A DNA stretch of 32,552 nt. Source: an uncultured bacterium. Its GTDB lineage: Bacteria; Nitrospirota; Thermodesulfovibrionia; Thermodesulfovibrionales; CALJEL01. Below are positions 17,782 to 26,477 of the stretch, piece by piece; within the stretch, counting starts at the first letter, position 1, and each line of letters begins with the position of its first letter. The notes beneath the pieces are model-generated. The model was not told the origin of the DNA. It did no database searches and saw only the letters and a program-made list of their open reading frames with translations. Position numbers and translations under genes: made by a program. The stretch is from positions 1 to 32,552 of the forward strand of contig CALJEL010000075.1 of assembly GCA_938074335.1 (NCBI GenBank), in the 5' to 3' direction.

Positions 17782-17797
17782 TGGCTCGCATTTTGCT
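17782..17797 (+). promoter_or_regulatory. Sigma54-type -24/-12 promoter before the 15-heme cytochrome gene
   Basis: TGGCTCGCATTTTGCT has the invariant GG and GC separated by exactly 10 bp and a TTGC at -12. The predicted transcript start (about 17808) falls at the start codon, and no Shine-Dalgarno precedes it, so the mRNA would be leaderless or the promoter call is off. Confidence 0.55.
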
Positions 17798-17808
17798 ATA
17801 CATGCAGC

Positions 17809-19068
17809 ATGAAGAATTTACTGGTAGTCTTAATAATGATGATACTCATTCCCGCACCTCTTTTTTCTGATGATTCCTGCACAGTGAGATGTCACCAGTC
17901 CATGCTCAGATCAAAAAACATCCATCCTCCTGCCTATTCCTGTGACACCTGTCATAAACCCTCAGGAGAAAAACACCCGGTAAAAAATAAAAAGAGCTTT
18001 GAACTTATATCAGAGGTTCCGTTAATATGCTGGACATGTCATCAAGAACCAGGGTCTTCTCCTTCAATTCATCTTCCCTTTAAACAGGGACGCTGCATGG
18101 AATGTCATAATCCTCATGAATCAGACAATAAGGGGCTGTTCAAAACTTCTTCTGAACAACTCTGCATCACCTGTCATAAGGACAAACAAGAGGCAAGATT
18201 TCTTCATGGACCCTCTGCTTCAGGAGATTGTCTGTTCTGTCATAATGGACACCAATCCGAGAATAAATACCTCTTAAGGCTCAAAGAGGAGGATCTATGC
18301 CTTGGCTGTCATAATGAAATGACCGAGGAGATGAAAAAAACATCTGTACATCCTGCCCTCCTTTCAGGTTGTTCTTCATGTCACAATGCCCATGGCACAG
18401 ATTTTAATAAATTTTTAATTAATATAGGAGACAGGCTCTGTTTCTCCTGCCATTCACAGATTGAAGAAAGGACGGCTAAGGCCAGGTCAGTCCATAGGCC
18501 GATCAGAACTGAAAAGGCCTGTGCCTCCTGTCATCTTCCCCACTCAAGCACTGGACCGAAGCTCATGGAAAAAACAGGCATAGAGGTATGTCTTGGATGT
18601 CATAGAACCATAATTGATACTAAAAGAGATAAATATCTCCATGGGCCTATTAATAATAAAGACTGCACCTCATGCCATGACAGCCATGGAAGCCTGTATA
18701 GAAAACTTCTTATCAAGGATTTTCCAGAGGATTTTTATATCTCCTATGATGAAAAAACCTATGAATTGTGCTTTTCCTGTCACAACAGGGACCTGCTTAG
18801 ATATCCAGACACAAGCTTTGCAACAGGGTTCAGGGATGGAAACAGGAATCTCCATTATCTACATGTTAATAAAAAAGACAAGGGAAGAAGCTGTAGATTC
18901 TGCCACACAATTCATGGAGGGACATTACCAAAACTGATAGTTGAAAAGGTAAGATTTGGAAACTGGGATCTTCCCATTGGTTTTTTAAAAACAGACACTG
19001 GAGGAAGCTGTGCTCCGGGATGTCACAGAAAATATAGTTACGATAGAAAATCTCCTCAGAAGAAATGA
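17809..19068 (+). CDS. Exported multiheme cytochrome c, 15 heme-binding motifs
   Basis: An N-terminal signal peptide (MKNLLVVLIMMILIPAPLFS) is followed by 15 heme attachment motifs in about 400 residues: 13 CXXCH (for example CDTCH, CWTCH, CMECH, CITCH, CLFCH, CRFCH) and two CX3CH, the first (CTVRCH) and the last (CAPGCH). The motifs come in pairs with a repeating layout, LCxxCH, about 20 residues, HGP or HP, CxxCH-x2-H, then LL, so the protein is built of tandem two-heme modules; the pentaheme lipoprotein at 26478 has the same module. It is probably a periplasmic or outer-surface electron-storage or transfer protein. It is followed by PilZ (4-bp overlap) and the sigma54 activator, and preceded by paired palindromes and a -24/-12 promoter. 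Confidence 0.93.
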   Translation: MKNLLVVLIMMILIPAPLFSDDSCTVRCHQSMLRSKNIHPPAYSCDTCHKPSGEKHPVKNKKSFELISEVPLICWTCHQEPGSSPSIHLPFKQGRCMECHNPHESDNKGLFKTSSEQLCITCHKDKQEARFLHGPSASGDCLFCHNGHQSENKYLLRLKEEDLCLGCHNEMTEEMKKTSVHPALLSGCSSCHNAHGTDFNKFLINIGDRLCFSCHSQIEERTAKARSVHRPIRTEKACASCHLPHSSTGPKLMEKTGIEVCLGCHRTIIDTKRDKYLHGPINNKDCTSCHDSHGSLYRKLLIKDFPEDFYISYDEKTYELCFSCHNRDLLRYPDTSFATGFRDGNRNLHYLHVNKKDKGRSCRFCHTIHGGTLPKLIVEKVRFGNWDLPIGFLKTDTGGSCAPGCHRKYSYDRKSPQKK

Positions 19069-19343
19069 TCAAACCAGAAAGAAAAACTCAAAGGAAAAGG
19101 ATATTTCAGGAAATATCTATTAATATCCCTGGTGAATCCAGTGGATTTATAAAGGGAATACTTATAGATATTAGTGAGGAAGGGCTGGGGATCTCCACAG
19201 AGTATCCTTTAAAGTCAGGTCAGTTAATAGAGATAATTACTCCAAAGGGTGTTGTCACGGGTACAGTCATGTGGACATTTAAAAAGGATGGTCTTTTCAG
19301 GGCAGGGGTTTACAGGATTGATATAAAAAGTCTATTTGATTGA
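19065..19343 (+). CDS. PilZ-domain protein (probable c-di-GMP effector)
   Basis: This is a 92-residue single PilZ-like domain. The N-terminal basic stretch ERKTQRKR corresponds to the RxxxR c-di-GMP-binding motif and DISEEGLGI at about residues 35-43 to the D/NxSxxG motif; a beta-rich remainder (LIEIITPKGVVTGTVMWTF) follows. It overlaps the 15-heme cytochrome gene by ATGA, so it is translationally coupled to it, and the sigma54 activator gene follows. It may tie cytochrome expression or surface attachment to c-di-GMP, which is inference. The R-motif spacing is slightly atypical, so nucleotide binding is not certain. Confidence 0.78.
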   Translation: MIKPERKTQRKRIFQEISINIPGESSGFIKGILIDISEEGLGISTEYPLKSGQLIEIITPKGVVTGTVMWTFKKDGLFRAGVYRIDIKSLFD

Positions 19344-19364
19344 AATAATTTATTAGTGTAAAAT
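19336..19364 (+). promoter_or_regulatory. Possible internal sigma70-type promoter for the response regulator gene
   Basis: TTGATT (19336-19341), 17 bp, then TAAAAT (19359-19364), spanning the end of the PilZ gene. A transcript from about 19371 would exclude the upstream ATG at 19369 and favour the start at 19405. Confidence 0.4.
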
Positions 19365-19404
19365 ATATATGAAACACCTAAACTTTTTAAAACGGGGTGC
19401 CTAT

Positions 19405-20790
19405 ATGGAGGGGATTTATAATAACCCTGAAAGAGGCTCTATCTCAAAGAAAAAGGCCCTCGTTGTTGACGACGAGTCAATAATACGGCTATCTCTGAAG
19501 AGATTTCTTGAAGATGAGGGTTTCCATGCCCTTACTGCAAGCACAGGGATAGACGCACTTAAAAAGATTGAAGAGAACCAGCCTGATATAGTGATCCTTG
19601 ATATTCAGCTTCCTGACACAAATGGATTAACCCTTCTTCAAACAATCAAGGAGATGAATCCCTCCATAACAGTTATCATGATTACAGGGCATGCAGATGT
19701 AAAAGGTGCTGTTGAGGCAATGAAGATAGGTGCCCTTGATTATCTGAAAAAACCTATTGATTTTGAAAATCTCAAGTACACCCTTTCAAGACTGAGTTTA
19801 AAGTTTAAAGACATTATTGTTGAAGATGATGGTTTTATAACCATAAATCATAGAATGAAGGAAATATTCAGAGTAGCTGAAAGACTCGCCACAAAATCAG
19901 ATGTAACCATACTCGTTCTTGGAGAGAGCGGCACAGGAAAGAATTTTCTATGCAAAAAACTCCATGAAATAAGTCCAAGGAAGAACATGCCCTTTGTTGA
20001 GGTTAGCTGTTCAAACATCCCTGAACACCTCATTGAGAGCGAACTCTTCGGTTATGAAAAGGGTGCCTTTACCGATGCAAAGAACATGAAAAAAGGTCTC
20101 GTGGAGATCGCCCATGGGGGCACAATCTTTCTTGATGAGATAGGTGACATGCCCTATCCCATGCAGTCAAAACTCCTCACCCTTATGGAAGAGAAGAAGT
20201 TCAGAAGGATCGGTGGATTACAATATCTTAAGACAGATGTCAGAATCCTTGCTGCAACGAATAAAAATCTCCAGCAACTTGTCCATGAAGGAAAATTCAG
20301 GCTTGACCTCTATTACAGGCTTAATGTGGCTACTGTGGAGCTCCTTCCCCTGAGGGAAAGGAGAGAGGATATTCCACTACTTGCTGAGCATTTTCTTAAG
20401 CATTATATTAAAAAATATAACCACGAACCCAGGAGCTTCTCACCTGGGGTCATTGAAGCCTTTCTTAATTATCACTGGCCAGGTAATATAAGAGAATTAA
20501 AAAATCTCGTTGAAAAACTTGTAATACTTTCAAGTTCATCTGAGATAGGCATCCATGACCTGCCTGCCCACTTTCTAAAGTCCGATACCACAAAAAAGGA
20601 GGAGATGAAGATAACACAGGAAGGAACTGCCCTTTCTCTTAAGAACATAGAGATAGAATGCATAAAAAGGGCACTGAAACTTTCAAAGGGCAACCAGAAA
20701 AAAGCAGCCGAGATACTCAACATCACCAGGGATACCCTTCGCTATCGCCTGAAAAAATATGGTATAAAGGCATCTGAGTATAAATCCTGA
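19405..20790 (+). CDS. NtrC-family sigma54-dependent response regulator
   Basis: Receiver domain: acidic pair DD at residues 22-23, phosphoacceptor Asp66 in VILDIQLPD. AAA+ sigma54-interaction domain: Walker A GESGTGKN, the sigma54-contacting loop as GAFTDA (20062-20079) in place of GAFTGA, Walker B GGTIFLDEIGDM, and the RLDLYYRLN arginine region. C-terminal Fis-type helix-turn-helix (about residues 415-455; QKKAAEILNITRDTLRYRL). Once phosphorylated it would remodel sigma54 RNA polymerase at -24/-12 promoters. The ATG at 19405 has ggggtg at proper spacing; an in-frame ATG at 19369 adds 12 residues without a Shine-Dalgarno. It is the only sigma54 activator in the window and lies between two loci with paired palindromes and -24/-12 promoters, so it is their likely regulator, with the kinase at 16194 as cognate sensor. 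Confidence 0.93.
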   Translation: MEGIYNNPERGSISKKKALVVDDESIIRLSLKRFLEDEGFHALTASTGIDALKKIEENQPDIVILDIQLPDTNGLTLLQTIKEMNPSITVIMITGHADVKGAVEAMKIGALDYLKKPIDFENLKYTLSRLSLKFKDIIVEDDGFITINHRMKEIFRVAERLATKSDVTILVLGESGTGKNFLCKKLHEISPRKNMPFVEVSCSNIPEHLIESELFGYEKGAFTDAKNMKKGLVEIAHGGTIFLDEIGDMPYPMQSKLLTLMEEKKFRRIGGLQYLKTDVRILAATNKNLQQLVHEGKFRLDLYYRLNVATVELLPLRERREDIPLLAEHFLKHYIKKYNHEPRSFSPGVIEAFLNYHWPGNIRELKNLVEKLVILSSSSEIGIHDLPAHFLKSDTTKKEEMKITQEGTALSLKNIEIECIKRALKLSKGNQKKAAEILNITRDTLRYRLKKYGIKASEYKS

Positions 20791-20791
20791 A

Positions 20792-22540
20792 TCAGGGATA
20801 CCTTGAATTGGACTCATTATGATGCCTCCCATGACAGACCAGTACACAGGCACCTGAAAAAGTTCCGTAGTCAATAAATCTTGGATATAAATTTCCTTCA
20901 GCAGGCTGGGTGATCCTTGTATCAAAATTTATAAGATGACTGTGATCACCAGAATCAGGTGATAGTTCAACACCATGGGGATCGTGACAGGCTGCACAGC
21001 TAATATTGTTAAGAAGATGGCCGCTGTGGCCTCCCCTACCAGAAATATTCCTTTGAAAACTCTCATCACTCAGGATACTATCCCTGTTATGGCATCTGTA
21101 ACAAAGGGCATAACTATTATATGACTCAGGTGTCCCATCAGCTGTCTCATATCTTTCTGCAAGTATAGGTCTGAACTGGGAGCCATGAACACCCCTTGCA
21201 CCACCTCCGCCTGTGCTAGGGCTGTCATCAGCCTGATGACAATCACTGCATCTGATAATACTTGAAGGAGTGAGCTCAGGTCTCAGGCTACTGGGAATAC
21301 TCGGGACATCAGTGTTTTTGCCTGACTCAATTACAGGATGATAAGACGGATTTAATGGGTTGAACTCTATCCTTGTATTAACTGTATTTACAACCCTCGG
21401 CACAAAGGGAATTGAGCCACTTGAATCTCCATGACACTTAAAGCATATCTCATATTCATAACTGACATTTGTAACAAAGCCTCCATTTCTGTCAATTCCA
21501 TTAACATGGGTAAGCCTTCCTCCAGCATAAGGTGGGTCAGCAGGGCTATCATTTACAGTATGGGGATTATGACAGTCCATACACTCCACATGACCCCATA
21601 AGGGTATCTGCTCCTCAGGCAAATGATAAGAGGCAGTTAATCCAATAGTGGTATCCTCCACAGGATGTCTTGATATCCTCTGGAACTGGGAGTATACATC
21701 CTTCTGTGCAACATTCCCATTATGACATTTATAGCAATTCCTTTCCTCTTCCTGATGATAGAGTAATCTCCACTTCCCTCCTGCACCATGAGGTGTATGG
21801 CAATTTTCACAACCGTTCTCAGTAACCGTGAGCCAGCTAAAATCTGTTCCTCTTCCTGTAAAGGGCCATGGATCGGGTTCAACACCATTCCATGTGGCAA
21901 TAGAGGTTTTATGACTTGAGAATTCCCAGCCATTTTTCAGATGGCATTTCAGGCACAATCCTGAATATCTATTATCCATAGAAAGGAATTTTCCAAATTG
22001 ATTATTATGGGGGTCATGACAGGTAGAGCAATGAATATTATACTGGAATCCATAAAAGGTAAGGTCATAGGGTGGCACAGGCACTATCTCGGGATTTGAG
22101 AGAGAATCAAGATAAGAAAAGGAGACTGGATGGTCATCAGATAGATCAGTACCTATATAAGACCTTCTACCAGGTGTTATTGCTCCTGAGACCTCTATCC
22201 CGCCTGAGGGTCTGAGTACCATTCCTATTGCCAGTATGCCATCATGACAGCTCAGGCAGAGCCTTGAAGGCCCCTCAGGCTGCGATGGGGATGCCCTGAG
22301 GGTGGAGCTTGCATAGACATCATAGTTTACAGGTTCAAGTTCCCTGTTCCACAATGGTGTAAGGGGTTTTGCATTGTGAGGTGTATGACAGAATACACAT
22401 ATCCTTGTTTCTGAAAGGGCTTTTATCTCACCAGGCCCTGTCACGGATAGATTATGTTTTGTCCTGACGATATCGGTTGATGCCTGAAGGGAAGAGATGG
22501 TCAGTAAAAAAATGATTAATTCAATGAATATCTTTTTCAT
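20792..22540 (-). CDS. Exported 12-heme cytochrome c
   Basis: A signal peptide (MKKIFIELIIFLLTISSLQA) is followed by 12 heme motifs: 11 CXXCH (CVFCH, CLSCH, CSTCH, CLKCH, CENCH, CYKCH, CMDCH, CFKCH, CSDCH, CYRCH, CAACH) and a final CX3CH (CVLVCH), in 582 residues. The first four hemes and surrounding residues (CVFCHTPHNAKPLTPLWN, LCLSCHDG, HPVSFSY, IHCSTCHDPHN, LCLKCH) match the tetraheme cytochrome at 28258, so the N-terminal third is a paralogous module with eight hemes added. It is the last gene of the minus-strand conduit set; its start overlaps the end of the upstream NHL gene by 20 bp, with a gaggcagaggg Shine-Dalgarno. It lies convergent with the sigma54 activator, 1 bp between stops. 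Probably periplasmic or cell-surface. Confidence 0.93.
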   Translation of the reverse strand: MKKIFIELIIFLLTISSLQASTDIVRTKHNLSVTGPGEIKALSETRICVFCHTPHNAKPLTPLWNRELEPVNYDVYASSTLRASPSQPEGPSRLCLSCHDGILAIGMVLRPSGGIEVSGAITPGRRSYIGTDLSDDHPVSFSYLDSLSNPEIVPVPPYDLTFYGFQYNIHCSTCHDPHNNQFGKFLSMDNRYSGLCLKCHLKNGWEFSSHKTSIATWNGVEPDPWPFTGRGTDFSWLTVTENGCENCHTPHGAGGKWRLLYHQEEERNCYKCHNGNVAQKDVYSQFQRISRHPVEDTTIGLTASYHLPEEQIPLWGHVECMDCHNPHTVNDSPADPPYAGGRLTHVNGIDRNGGFVTNVSYEYEICFKCHGDSSGSIPFVPRVVNTVNTRIEFNPLNPSYHPVIESGKNTDVPSIPSSLRPELTPSSIIRCSDCHQADDSPSTGGGGARGVHGSQFRPILAERYETADGTPESYNSYALCYRCHNRDSILSDESFQRNISGRGGHSGHLLNNISCAACHDPHGVELSPDSGDHSHLINFDTRITQPAEGNLYPRFIDYGTFSGACVLVCHGRHHNESNSRYP

Positions 22541-23516
22541 CCCTCTGCCTCATTAGTTTGAAGACCTGAATCCTCTGGTTATAGGTATCACAGACATAAA
22601 TGACCTCAGAAGGATCAATAAAAATACAGGAAGGAAGCCAGAACTCAGCCTCTGCCTTTCCCCGTGCACCAAGTGTCAGAAGAAACTCTCCCTTTTCATT
22701 AAAGAGCTGGACATTATCAAAGAGGGAATCCACCACATAGATTATCCCATCCCTGTCAACGGCAACTCCTTTAGGCATGGAAAAATCGCCAGAACCATTT
22801 CCATGGTGCCCAAAGGTATTTATAAAAAGACCATCTCTGCTGAAAATCTGAATCCTGAAATTCATCGCATCAGTTATATACAATCTTTCAAGGATGGCTA
22901 TATAGGAAGGGAAATTGAATTCACCTGGCCTCTCACCCCTTCCTCCGAAAGTAAAAAGTAAAGTGCCATTATCTCCAATAGCACTCACAAGATTTTTTAT
23001 CGTATCAACAACATAAAGGGTTCCTGTCACCATGTCGCAGGCAATTCCTGTTGGTCTACTGAAACCATCTATAGATCCTGTGTATCTACCTTCATTATCA
23101 TAGATAAAAATCCTGCCACTCAAAGAATCGCTTACAAAGAGTCTGTTTCTTTTATCGAAGGCAACTCCTACTGGGGAGAGGAGCTCCCCTCTTTCTGTTT
23201 TAAATATACTTATATATCTCTCATCTCCTGGCACAAACAGATGAACGCATCTGCATCCTCCATCAGCTATGGCAATCCTTCCATCAGCTCCCCTTGCAAA
23301 TGCTAAAGGTTTAACAAGCCTTACCTCAGCCCTGCCAGTAAAGATAGAACGCATGCTTGAATCTCTTTCTTTAAAGCCATAAAGCCAGCCATCATAAACA
23401 ATCTTTCCTGACTGGTGATACCAGGAATGGGTAATAGAAGGATTCTGATAAAGGATTGTCCAGCGGGAACTGCAGGCTGAGATAAAAAACAGGATCAATA
23501 AGGATACCCATTTCAT
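22521..23516 (-). CDS. NHL-repeat beta-propeller lipoprotein
   Basis: I chose the ATG at 23516 because it gives a lipoprotein signal peptide (MKWVSLLILFFISAC, lipobox ISAC) and overlaps the stop of the upstream SurA-like gene as ATGA; longer upstream starts would put charged residues before it. The mature protein of about 315 residues consists of NHL repeats, such as LLSPVGVAFDKRNRLFVSDS, FSRPTGIACD with LYVVDT, FSMPKGVAVD with IYVVDS and LPSCIFIDP with VIYVCDTYNQRIQVF, and should form a six-bladed propeller anchored in a membrane. Such propellers commonly serve as protein-protein interaction scaffolds. Its setting among cytochromes and a barrel suggests it holds or docks conduit components; no catalytic role is visible. 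A paralogue is encoded at 27027. Confidence 0.88.
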   Translation of the reverse strand: MKWVSLLILFFISACSSRWTILYQNPSITHSWYHQSGKIVYDGWLYGFKERDSSMRSIFTGRAEVRLVKPLAFARGADGRIAIADGGCRCVHLFVPGDERYISIFKTERGELLSPVGVAFDKRNRLFVSDSLSGRIFIYDNEGRYTGSIDGFSRPTGIACDMVTGTLYVVDTIKNLVSAIGDNGTLLFTFGGRGERPGEFNFPSYIAILERLYITDAMNFRIQIFSRDGLFINTFGHHGNGSGDFSMPKGVAVDRDGIIYVVDSLFDNVQLFNEKGEFLLTLGARGKAEAEFWLPSCIFIDPSEVIYVCDTYNQRIQVFKLMRQRDEKDIH

Positions 23517-24421
23517 CTTTCTAAATCCCTTAGCCTTTCGTCGTATATCTTTATCTCTGCTTCCTTTCTCAATTCTTCTCTCCACTCCTTCTCCCTCTTT
23601 TTCAGTGCGTCAGGGAAAAGCCTTCCTTCAAGATAAACCCTCATCTCATCAAGAGATGGATACCTCTCAGGAGAATATTCAACAAGCTTTATTATATGAA
23701 GACCATCTGGTGCCCTGATAATACCTGAAAGCCTACCGATATTAAGTTTTTTTGCCTCTTCATAAAGTTCTCTCTGTTTAACCCTGTTAAGCCTGATCTG
23801 GTTTATTATGAATGTCCCATCCTGAACAAGCCTCCAGGGATCACCATTATATTCAACCTTTATCTTTGCTAACAAGGACTCTGCCTTCTTCATCGATTCC
23901 TCTGTATCCTGCAGGAATCTCACATCAACAACCACAACCTTTTCAGGGAGTTTAAACATCTCTTTTACCTCATCATATTTAGTTCTTATCTCCTCCTCTG
24001 AAATCACAACCCTCTTTACGACCTCTTCAGCATAGAGCATCTCTATGAGCATCTTTTTTTCAATTAATAAGGTAAGGGTTTCCTCTGAAAGGCCCTCTTT
24101 CTTAAGATAATCCCTGAATCCCTCCTCTCCAAGTTCTATCTTGAGCTCTACAATTGCATTTTTGATCTTTTTCTGATCAGGTCTTAAGCCGAGTTTTCTT
24201 GCCTTCTGAAAGGCGAGCTCCTCTGTGATTATATTATCAAGGGCTTCCTTTATAGAGGCATCTGATACCCCTTTGTGAGGAAGCAATCTTAGAAGTCGTG
24301 ACATATCTACAGGACTCCCATTTATCTCAGCCACAATAATCTCTGAAGACTCTTCTCCTGCGAGGCACTGAACTACAGATAAAGAGATTACAATTAAGGT
24401 CAGGAAAAAACCTCTAATCAT
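23513..24421 (-). CDS. SurA/PpiD-like periplasmic chaperone with parvulin-type domain
   Basis: A signal peptide (MIRGFFLTLIVISLSVVQCLA) precedes a SurA-N-like helical domain (about residues 28-150, including INGSPVDMSRLLRLLP and ITEELAFQKARKLGL), followed by a parvulin-like segment (about 155-255) that ends in the APDGLHIIKLVEYSPERYPSL region typical of SurA and PrsA. Parvulin active-site residues are not all obvious, so it may act only as a chaperone. The Cys in the signal region (VVQCLA) could be a weak lipobox. It is 11 bp downstream of the outer-membrane barrel gene, has an aggagg Shine-Dalgarno, and is coupled to the NHL gene by ATGA. Its likely job is folding the 669-residue barrel or the cytochromes of this cluster. 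Confidence 0.85.
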   Translation of the reverse strand: MIRGFFLTLIVISLSVVQCLAGEESSEIIVAEINGSPVDMSRLLRLLPHKGVSDASIKEALDNIITEELAFQKARKLGLRPDQKKIKNAIVELKIELGEEGFRDYLKKEGLSEETLTLLIEKKMLIEMLYAEEVVKRVVISEEEIRTKYDEVKEMFKLPEKVVVVDVRFLQDTEESMKKAESLLAKIKVEYNGDPWRLVQDGTFIINQIRLNRVKQRELYEEAKKLNIGRLSGIIRAPDGLHIIKLVEYSPERYPSLDEMRVYLEGRLFPDALKKREKEWREELRKEAEIKIYDERLRDLER

Positions 24422-24432
24422 TCTACGCCCTC

Positions 24433-26442
24433 CTAAAAGAGTCTTCTCTTTAGATTTATATAAAACAGTTCAGAAAATCTTCTTGTATCAATGGTATCTG
24501 AATATGTCTTGTTCCATTGAAGATTTACTCCAGCTACAAGATCAAGCATCCCTGCCCTGAATGAAAGGGAAGAAGAAAGAGAATAAGAATCAGCATCAGA
24601 AAGGGAATCCCTCCTTGTATATCGGGCACTGCTATTTAACCACATATTTCTATGAAATTTTTTTCTTATATCAATGGCACCTCCCTTTGTGGTCTCACTG
24701 TAATCTCTTTCAAGCATGTAACCTTTATGAAACCATGTCTCTGAATAGAAGATCCTTGACAAAATATGAAAAGAAGAATTTATATCAAGGCCATATCTGA
24801 ATTCTCCACGGAAAGAGTCTGAGGGGTTTATATTTGAATCCACATCCTGATATTGGAGGAAGAGATAATAGGGCCTTCGTGAGACGATCAAACCCATCGT
24901 ATCTATCTCTGTCTCGGGAAGCCTTCCCTCATAATAACCGGACCTGAGGGTTGTCCTCAAGCGACTGTGGCTATAATAGGGAGACAAAAGATTATTGAAT
25001 AAATCAAGCCGCAGGTTATAACCATAGGTATCTGTCTTTAATTCTGCCCCCCTGTCTTCTGTGCTGTAGGAGACAAAGAATTGATAGGTGATTATTGAAG
25101 GATTTACACTCCAGGCTCCTGGAGGCAGGTCAAGAACCCTTATCCTTGTAATATCACCAATGGTTGTAATCTCATAGTGAATCAGAGGTGTAAGTCTGTA
25201 AAGTATCCTGTTATCAGGGTTTTCCACATAAACCTCTATAGAAGATACAAGGATATTTCTTTCATTAAGATCAAATTCATCATTCCCTATCACACCTGGC
25301 TGTGCAGAATGCGGTTCTTTTATTATGCTTATTTCTCCTTTTCTATCATAAAGGGAGGTGCCTAAATTAAAACCTCCATTAAATCTGCCTCCACTGATAG
25401 ATTTTGTATAATTTGTTGAAAAGAAATGAGAAGTTGTCTTTACCTCACTGTCACTCTCCCTTAAAATATTATCCTCAAAGGATCTGGAAGATAGATAATT
25501 GAATCTGTAAGTAGAGCTCAGGCTTGCAAATAATTGATGGGAAAGACTGAAGAGGGCATCACTTACCTCACGCATTCTTTTAATCCTGTTATCAGCGGTG
25601 CTACCATCCTTTGTGTACCTGAAGGACAGACCTGATGAAAGACTCAAGGGCAATCTCAGGAGTAACCTCTCTGTCCAGCTAAAGGAATCTATATCCTGTG
25701 TCAGAAGGTCTCTATGTCTTGAACTGTCAAAGGATAAAGAGGAAACAAGGCTGAGGAATCCGAGATTTATGCTATTACCAAGCTGATAGAGCTCCCTTGA
25801 ATCTGAGCCAGGAGATTCGGTCTTTAAATATGAGCCTGTAAATGAAAGATTCCTCCCACCTTTAAATTCCCTGAAATATCTTAAGCTGTTACTGAATAAC
25901 CTTGTATCATATCTTATATCTTCCTGTCTGGTGGATACCTGAGAGTAAAGCATATTTAAGAAATAAGGTTTTTTTTCATATTTAAATTTCCCGCCCTCAA
26001 GCGTGCTCACAGCAGGGGATATCCTCATCAGGCCCTGCCTTGAAAGAGGCTCTTTCCTAACAAAGAAGAGCTCAAGATTATAGGGATGTTCAGGAAGTAT
26101 AAAATTCCTCCATTCATATTCAAAGGACGAGGCAGTCCACCAGGATGACCTCATGGTCTGTGTCCTGAAATCCTCATGCTTCAGACCTGCTGATGTCTTT
26201 AGATATATGGTGATAAATCTCGGATGGTATACATAACCCCTGAAGATAAAATTGAGTTTCTCCTTAAGGAAAATATCCCTCCTCATAAATCCACTCCCGC
26301 CTGTTCTGTTCTCGTCTTTGTCATAAGAAAAATTTAGCTCTATCTCCCCATTTGAATCGTAAAGTCGTGGTGTAAAATCAAGGGCATGGACACAGGTAAT
26401 ATCCATGAACAACAAAAATATCAAGATTAAAAATAATTTCAT
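24433..26442 (-). CDS. Outer-membrane beta-barrel protein, candidate porin of a cytochrome conduit
   Basis: A signal peptide (MKLFLILIFLLFMDITCVHA) is followed by about 650 residues of alternating polar and hydrophobic short strands rich in Ser, Tyr, Arg and aromatic residues (for example SLSFRYTKDGS, HSRLRTTLRSGYYEGR, WLNSSARYTRRDSLSD), ending in Phe (YINLKRRLF), the usual C-terminal signature for outer-membrane barrels. It carries no heme motif. I estimate more than 20 strands from the repeat pattern; a structure prediction would settle this. The pentaheme lipoprotein, tetraheme and 12-heme cytochromes, two NHL lipoproteins and a SurA-like chaperone surround it on the same strand. It is comparable in role, not demonstrably in sequence, to MtrB or the Geobacter OmbB porins. 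A substrate-uptake porin is the alternative. Confidence 0.82.
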   Translation of the reverse strand: MKLFLILIFLLFMDITCVHALDFTPRLYDSNGEIELNFSYDKDENRTGGSGFMRRDIFLKEKLNFIFRGYVYHPRFITIYLKTSAGLKHEDFRTQTMRSSWWTASSFEYEWRNFILPEHPYNLELFFVRKEPLSRQGLMRISPAVSTLEGGKFKYEKKPYFLNMLYSQVSTRQEDIRYDTRLFSNSLRYFREFKGGRNLSFTGSYLKTESPGSDSRELYQLGNSINLGFLSLVSSLSFDSSRHRDLLTQDIDSFSWTERLLLRLPLSLSSGLSFRYTKDGSTADNRIKRMREVSDALFSLSHQLFASLSSTYRFNYLSSRSFEDNILRESDSEVKTTSHFFSTNYTKSISGGRFNGGFNLGTSLYDRKGEISIIKEPHSAQPGVIGNDEFDLNERNILVSSIEVYVENPDNRILYRLTPLIHYEITTIGDITRIRVLDLPPGAWSVNPSIITYQFFVSYSTEDRGAELKTDTYGYNLRLDLFNNLLSPYYSHSRLRTTLRSGYYEGRLPETEIDTMGLIVSRRPYYLFLQYQDVDSNINPSDSFRGEFRYGLDINSSFHILSRIFYSETWFHKGYMLERDYSETTKGGAIDIRKKFHRNMWLNSSARYTRRDSLSDADSYSLSSSLSFRAGMLDLVAGVNLQWNKTYSDTIDTRRFSELFYINLKRRLF

Positions 26443-26477
26443 CTCTAAAAAATCTTATCTCCATAGATTCTTTCAAA

